DNA from: a virus | Length of the DNA stretch: 52,275 bases | Virus record (IMG/VR): IMGVR_UViG_3300047510_000217 | Span: 1-52,275 of that record | Strand: one strand, 5' to 3' | In this document: positions 48,662 to 52,275 of the stretch, piece after piece | Layout: each line of letters starts with the position of its first letter | How positions within the stretch are numbered: position 1 is the stretch's first letter | Program-made: the position numbers and the translations under genes | Notes under the pieces: generated by a model | The model's database searches: none | Told to the model about the DNA's origin: nothing | Seen by the model: the letters and a program-made list of their open reading frames with translations, nothing else

Positions 48662-49235
48662 TATTTTGTGGCGCAGTTAACGTAGTATTTATCTGTGGAT
48701 ACCGCACAACTACATCCGAACATATCCTAGCGTAAGGAGAATCGTTGTGAAATGTTACACCAGATTTAATTGCTTCACCACATTTAAGTAATCTAACTAA
48801 TTCAAAATCTAAACGTGCTTTATCTGCTTCTGCGTTCTGCCTTTTGATTTCTACTCTTGCTCTTTCTTTACATAATTCAGTTAATCCTCCATCTAATGGA
48901 AAATTAAATCCCATACTAACTCCACCATTACCAGTGTATGATTGAAATGTTTGTGGATCTTTACTGCCATTCAGGTTACCTAATATGAATGGGGCAACAC
49001 TCATAGTGGGCCCCTGACAACTAACCCCCGCTCCGTATGTATTAAGAGCATACGGCCCTTGTAAAACTTGGACCGCTTGGTTTGTAACGTTTCCAGTAGC
49101 ACTAGCACTAGGGCCAGCAATATTAGTATTACTAGGAGCTGTTTGAGCCAGCACAGGCGATACATACAATCCTACTGCGTAAAGACAGATACCGAGTTTG
49201 TGGTAGATTGTTGTTCTGTTGTTCTGTCTATCCAT
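48642..49235 (-). CDS. Secreted protein of a cyanophage family
   Basis: 197 residues with a signal peptide (LGICLYAVGLYVSPVLAQ, cleavage after about residue 30). The mature part has VTNQAVQVLQGPYALNTYGAGVSCQGPTMSVAPF, a coiled helix (ERARVEIKRQNAEADKARLDFELVRLLKCGEAIKSG) and FHNDSPYARICSDVVV, a conserved cyanophage layout with paired cysteines. Exported to the periplasm or outer membrane; role unknown. It overlaps the upstream gene by 64 bases. Confidence 0.78.
   Translation of the reverse strand: MDRQNNRTTIYHKLGICLYAVGLYVSPVLAQTAPSNTNIAGPSASATGNVTNQAVQVLQGPYALNTYGAGVSCQGPTMSVAPFILGNLNGSKDPQTFQSYTGNGGVSMGFNFPLDGGLTELCKERARVEIKRQNAEADKARLDFELVRLLKCGEAIKSGVTFHNDSPYARICSDVVVRYPQINTTLTAPQNNGQVKK
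48686..48693 (-). promoter_or_regulatory. Minus-strand late promoter (GATAAATA)
   Basis: Inside the 197-residue gene; predicted start about 48680, 19 bases before the ATG of the 35-residue Lys-rich gene. Confidence 0.55.
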
Positions 49236-49531
49236 GTTTCTTTTGCCACTCCAGGTCCGAGATAAGTTTCACTGAACTGGAAGGGAGCACCTTGAGTTTG
49301 GATAGTGTAATTTGCTCCTTGTTGTGGAGTGCCAGGAATGTTAATATTAGTTCCAGTCACAGTATATGATGTGCCAGTTGTATATTCAACTTGACGTATA
49401 GTTTCTACAATCTTTGTAGTTGTTTCTGTTGTCGCAGTAATAGTACCCCTAGTAAAATTAGGGACCACTGCTTCCGCTAGGGCAGATTGAGAAAACCCTA
49501 GCAGGAACAACCCCGCTAGGATATATCTCAT
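49172..49531 (-). CDS. Secreted protein, paralog of its upstream neighbour
   Basis: 119 residues with a clear signal peptide (MRYILAGLFLLGFSQSALA, cleavage before E20). The mature part is strand-rich and Thr-rich: TSYTVTGTNINIPGT, then APFQFSETYLGPG. It aligns with ASYSASGTNIQS and QAFSFSETFNAAD of the next gene, so the two are tandem paralogs. Start overlaps the previous stop (ATGA). Function unknown. Confidence 0.78.
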   Translation of the reverse strand: MRYILAGLFLLGFSQSALAEAVVPNFTRGTITATTETTTKIVETIRQVEYTTGTSYTVTGTNINIPGTPQQGANYTIQTQGAPFQFSETYLGPGVAKETWIDRTTEQQSTTNSVSVFTQ

Positions 49532-49989
49532 TTAAATACGCTCAGTTCAACGCTACGTTGTCCTGTTGCTGTAGTTCCAGCACCACCAGCAGTTACAGTA
49601 GGAACACCAGTAGGTGATAATGTACCAGCGAGAGAACCCTTGTCCCCTGCTAACTGAGTAACACTATCCCCATAAAGGTTGGGAGAAGCAATAACTCCAC
49701 CACTGACCGACTGAGTGGTGACTGGTGTATCAGCAGCATTGAAAGTTTCTGAGAAACTGAACGCTTGACCTGCTGTATTAACGTCGTAGCTTCCAGCACC
49801 ATTTACCCCACCAAATGAGGTTGATTGAATATTTGTACCCGAAGCAGAATACGACGCCCCAATTCGAGTTGATTGTACCGCAGCACCCTGGACATTTAGT
49901 TGAACGGAATCAGTAATTCTAGATGTAATTTCAGCAGCACTTACAGGAGTAATAAAGAATAACGAAGAGATTAGAAGTAATCTTTTCAT
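49528..49989 (-). CDS. Secreted protein, first gene of the minus-strand cluster
   Basis: 153 residues from the ATG at 49989, chosen because it begins a normal signal peptide (MKRLLLISSLFFITPVSA); an ATG 48 bases upstream lies before it and would spoil the signal. The mature part is Ser/Thr/Gly-rich beta structure. A minus-strand late promoter is 27 bases upstream. Function unknown. Confidence 0.78.
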   Translation of the reverse strand: MKRLLLISSLFFITPVSAAEITSRITDSVQLNVQGAAVQSTRIGASYSASGTNIQSTSFGGVNGAGSYDVNTAGQAFSFSETFNAADTPVTTQSVSGGVIASPNLYGDSVTQLAGDKGSLAGTLSPTGVPTVTAGGAGTTATGQRSVELSVFK

Positions 49990-50015
49990 TGTTCTTTGGC
50001 TTGAATAACCAAATG

Positions 50016-50023
50016 TATTTAGT
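50016..50023 (-). promoter_or_regulatory. Minus-strand late promoter (ACTAAATA)
   Basis: Predicted start about 50010, leading the secreted-protein cluster; divergent from the plus-strand promoter at 50040. Confidence 0.55.
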
Positions 50024-50039
50024 AAAAAAAATAACATAA

Positions 50040-50047
50040 CCTAAATA
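50040..50047 (+). promoter_or_regulatory. Late promoter (CCTAAATA) for the large secreted protein
   Basis: Predicted start about 50053, giving an unusually long leader of about 127 bases before the ATG at 50180. The leader contains a small ACTC-GGT-GAGT inverted repeat and no recognisable gene. Confidence 0.5.
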
Positions 50048-50179
50048 GTGGTAACTGCAAATGATATTGCTTCACTGGTCTGAATCTATATCTCCAGTCT
50101 CCGTGACTCGGTGAGTATTTTACTTCTAAAACATACTTCGGTCTGTTTTTGTTAGTCCTCATCTAATCACGGATTTTCT

Positions 50180-52275
50180 ATGTCTACTACACAGAAGGCG
50201 CTGGCTGCAGCGTCTGTGCTTCTTTTTGGAGTGCCAACAGCAGCATTGTCTGATACAATAACTGGAACTGATTTCGAGGGGGGATCTCTATCTGGATGGA
50301 ATACGGGATCTCAACCAGGAAATCTAACCAACGGAACAATCACTGGTAATGGAACTGGTGTTACTGCAATCAACGGATCGGTAACATTTAGTGCGCCTTC
50401 TCATGGCGCGGTGGGTAGTCCCACACTCCCAGATGGATCACCAAATCCATACCATGCCCCAGCAACAACACCAACAACTTGGACATTCTCTCCATATGGA
50501 ACTGCTGGTGCTGCATTACAACCAACAGGTTCAACAACATTCGATGCAGCAACTTCTGCATTAGGTCTTACATCTGCAGAAAATCAAGCAATCAAAACAA
50601 AACTTCAGCAAGACCAACAGGCATCAGGTCTAGGAAATCCCAATCCAACTAATGCCGCATGGTTAACTCAAAGCGTAAATCTTGATGCTGGAAAAGTTTA
50701 TACGATGTCATGGAACTACATTGGAACTGATTATGTTCCATTCAACGATGGTTCTATTACATCTCTTGTTTATCAGGGAACTGGTTCTACTCCAGTTGTA
50801 AATGTCAACAACTATGTTCAGAACTATGCGTTACTTGGATTCACTAACCCAGGTACGGGAGATTACTCTACAGGAACTTATGGTTCAACTGGATGGCAGA
50901 ATTCAACATATCAAGTTGATGTAACTGGTGCTTATCTATTAGGATTTGCAGTATTTAATCTTGGAGATACTGCACTATCACCAGTTCTTTTAGTTGATAG
51001 TCAACCAGGAACCACATTAGCAAATGGACAACCATTTGGTGCTGTTGCTCCCAACAATCCAAATGCTCCTACAATAAATCCAACACCACCAACACCTCCA
51101 ACTCCAACACCACCACCTGCCCCAACAGTAACTGGAACATCTACGACAGATCAGGTATCAACATCTTCGTCAACTTCAAATGTTGTAGTAACAGCTCAGG
51201 TTACTTATAATGTAAGCAATCTTGACAATAATGGATATGGAGTAGTTCAGAACTATACTGATACTATAGAAACTACAACTCCAGTTACTACAACAACTAC
51301 AACTACAACTCCAGTTACAACGACCACATATTCTGATGGTTCTACAACCACCTCAAACGGAACGCCAGTAGTAACCACAACAACATCAAACGGATCTTCT
51401 ACATCACAAGTAACTGCAACAGTTCTTAATTCTACTTCAACCACTACTCCTTCTATAGGATATAGCACAGCACAATCAACTACGTTACCACAAACATATA
51501 AAAATGATTATGCGTTTGCTTCATCTGAGAATGGTGGAAAACAAAAAGTAAATGTTCATGTAGCAACTGAAATCACAACTCCATTAGTTACCACTGTAAC
51601 CGCAACTCCAGTAACTACGATTGTATATGCTGATGGAACTACAACTACAACTGAAGGAACACCAGTTGTAACTTATGTGTCTTCTGAAAGTGTAGATGTC
51701 GTCCATACTTACAAGGATTACTTTGGTCGTATAGATCAACTAGAAGTTCTTGATAATATCAGCAGTGCTATCAATGGTCTGTTAGATCATGAACCAATCA
51801 CCAATCATAAGAAGAGATTTAGAGTATTCGAAAACAATCGCTTCATGCATTCATATAATGCTGATGGTTATCAAGCAAAATCTACAGTATTTGGTGGTGG
51901 ATTTGAATATGACATCACCAAAGGATGGACTGCTGGAGCACAATACAATGATCTCTATACTGAAATGATAGGTGTGGATAGCATCTCACACCTCAAGAGA
52001 CAGCATGTTGGTATATTCAATAGCTTCCATGGCAGAGATGTAGCACTTGTTACAAATGCTGGTGCTTCTAGAGACAAATATGATGTTGCTAGAACCGTTG
52101 AATATATGTTTGGTAACTGGGCAAATGTAGAAGGAACACAATGGTGGGTTCATAACAGACTATATCTGAATAACTCTGGTTGGATCAAACCATTCTTAGG
52201 TTATACTATTTCTAACATTCGAAGAAATGCTTATACTGAAACTGGTTCTCCAGAATCAGCAAGAAGTGTCGAAGC
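50180..52275 (+). CDS. Large secreted protein with Thr-rich repeats and a beta-barrel-like C-terminus (3' incomplete)
   Basis: At least 698 residues, open to the window edge. A signal peptide (KALAAASVLLFGVPTAALS, residues 6-24) is followed by a lectin-like segment starting FEGGSLSGWNTG, of a kind common in PEP-CTERM-type cyanobacterial proteins. A Pro/Thr linker lies near 302-316. Two similar Thr-rich blocks follow at about 363-407 and 468-504 (TPVTTTTYSDGSTTT, then GTPVV; TPVTTIVYADGTTTT, then GTPVV). From about 540 the sequence is alternating amphipathic strands with aromatic residues (VFGGGFEYDITKGWTAGAQYND), as in autotransporter or porin barrels. A phage-encoded outer-membrane protein is the best inference; the end is missing. 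Confidence 0.75.
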   Translation, partial: MSTTQKALAAASVLLFGVPTAALSDTITGTDFEGGSLSGWNTGSQPGNLTNGTITGNGTGVTAINGSVTFSAPSHGAVGSPTLPDGSPNPYHAPATTPTTWTFSPYGTAGAALQPTGSTTFDAATSALGLTSAENQAIKTKLQQDQQASGLGNPNPTNAAWLTQSVNLDAGKVYTMSWNYIGTDYVPFNDGSITSLVYQGTGSTPVVNVNNYVQNYALLGFTNPGTGDYSTGTYGSTGWQNSTYQVDVTGAYLLGFAVFNLGDTALSPVLLVDSQPGTTLANGQPFGAVAPNNPNAPTINPTPPTPPTPTPPPAPTVTGTSTTDQVSTSSSTSNVVVTAQVTYNVSNLDNNGYGVVQNYTDTIETTTPVTTTTTTTTPVTTTTYSDGSTTTSNGTPVVTTTTSNGSSTSQVTATVLNSTSTTTPSIGYSTAQSTTLPQTYKNDYAFASSENGGKQKVNVHVATEITTPLVTTVTATPVTTIVYADGTTTTTEGTPVVTYVSSESVDVVHTYKDYFGRIDQLEVLDNISSAINGLLDHEPITNHKKRFRVFENNRFMHSYNADGYQAKSTVFGGGFEYDITKGWTAGAQYNDLYTEMIGVDSISHLKRQHVGIFNSFHGRDVALVTNAGASRDKYDVARTVEYMFGNWANVEGTQWWVHNRLYLNNSGWIKPFLGYTISNIRRNAYTETGSPESARSVE

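Noticed and set aside
1-52275. tRNA genes, CRISPR arrays, insertion sequences, integrase or attachment sites
   Set aside because: No cloverleaf ending in CCA, no regularly spaced repeats, no transposase or integrase motif was seen on either strand by eye. A dedicated tRNA scan would be needed to be certain.

Overview
The window is part of a T4-like (Straboviridae/Kyanoviridae-type) cyanomyovirus that infects marine Synechococcus or Prochlorococcus. The evidence is the T4 core gene set in the order usual for cyanophages (terminase, sheath, tube, portal, prohead genes, capsid; then UvsY/UvsW, gp55, gp47/gp46, sliding clamp and loader, RegA, gp43, UvsX, gp41, gp61, NrdA/NrdB). Cyanophage hallmark genes are interleaved with these: a CobS-like AAA+ ATPase and its VWA partner, Hsp20, MazG and a DUF3110 protein of cyanobacterial type. 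No tRNA, integrase, insertion sequence or CRISPR array was seen. Both ends are open: one gene enters from the left and a large secreted-protein gene runs off the right end.

Layout, left to right. (1) 1-12.4 kb, late structural block: end of a virion gene, a lectin-like structural protein, a DUF5661/DUF6321-type protein, small zinc-ribbon proteins, then gp17, gp18, gp19, gp20, gp67, gp21, gp22, gp23. Most of these genes have their own T4-type late promoter (NATAAATA), and a strong terminator follows gp23. (2) 12.4-18.9 kb: gp3, uvsY, uvsW, an Sm-like protein, the late sigma factor gp55, gp47, a DUF3110 protein and gp46. (3) 19-22.5 kb: a CobT-like HExxH/VWA protein and a CobS-like ATPase, each behind its own sigma70-type promoter and with codon use unlike the neighbours. 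(4) 22.5-33.2 kb, replisome: DUF3310, gp45, gp44, an unknown gene, Dam, gp62, regA, hsp20, two Sm-like small proteins, gp43, uvsX, gp41, mazG. (5) 33.2-40.2 kb, late accessory and virion genes: a fusion of a ligase-like nucleotidyltransferase with an NMN-adenylyltransferase-like domain, a large unknown protein, an EF-hand-bearing protein, a tiny membrane protein, an Ig-fold virion protein and a coiled-coil membrane protein. (6) 40.2-44.8 kb: primase gp61 and ribonucleotide reductase NrdA/NrdB. (7) 44.8-47.5 kb: a resolvase-like nuclease, a C39-like peptidase and a GH24 lysozyme that share an N-terminal module, a holin-like membrane protein and a virion protein. (8) 47.5-50 kb, minus strand: a thermonuclease, small proteins and three signal-peptide proteins. 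(9) 50.2 kb to the end, plus strand: a large signal-peptide protein with Thr-rich repeats and a beta-barrel-like C-terminus.

How it works together: host-type promoters (TTGACA/TATAAT) would give early expression of replication and accessory genes. gp55, with the clamp gp45, switches the host polymerase to the NATAAATA late promoters that drive capsid, tail and lysis genes. Several hairpins overlap promoters or ribosome binding sites, which suggests that early read-through is insulated from, or translationally masked relative to, late transcription. The least explained parts are the signal-peptide/beta-barrel cluster at the right end, the paired lysins with a common N-terminal module, the Dam-plus-unknown insertion between gp44 and gp62, and the ligase/NMNAT-like fusion.
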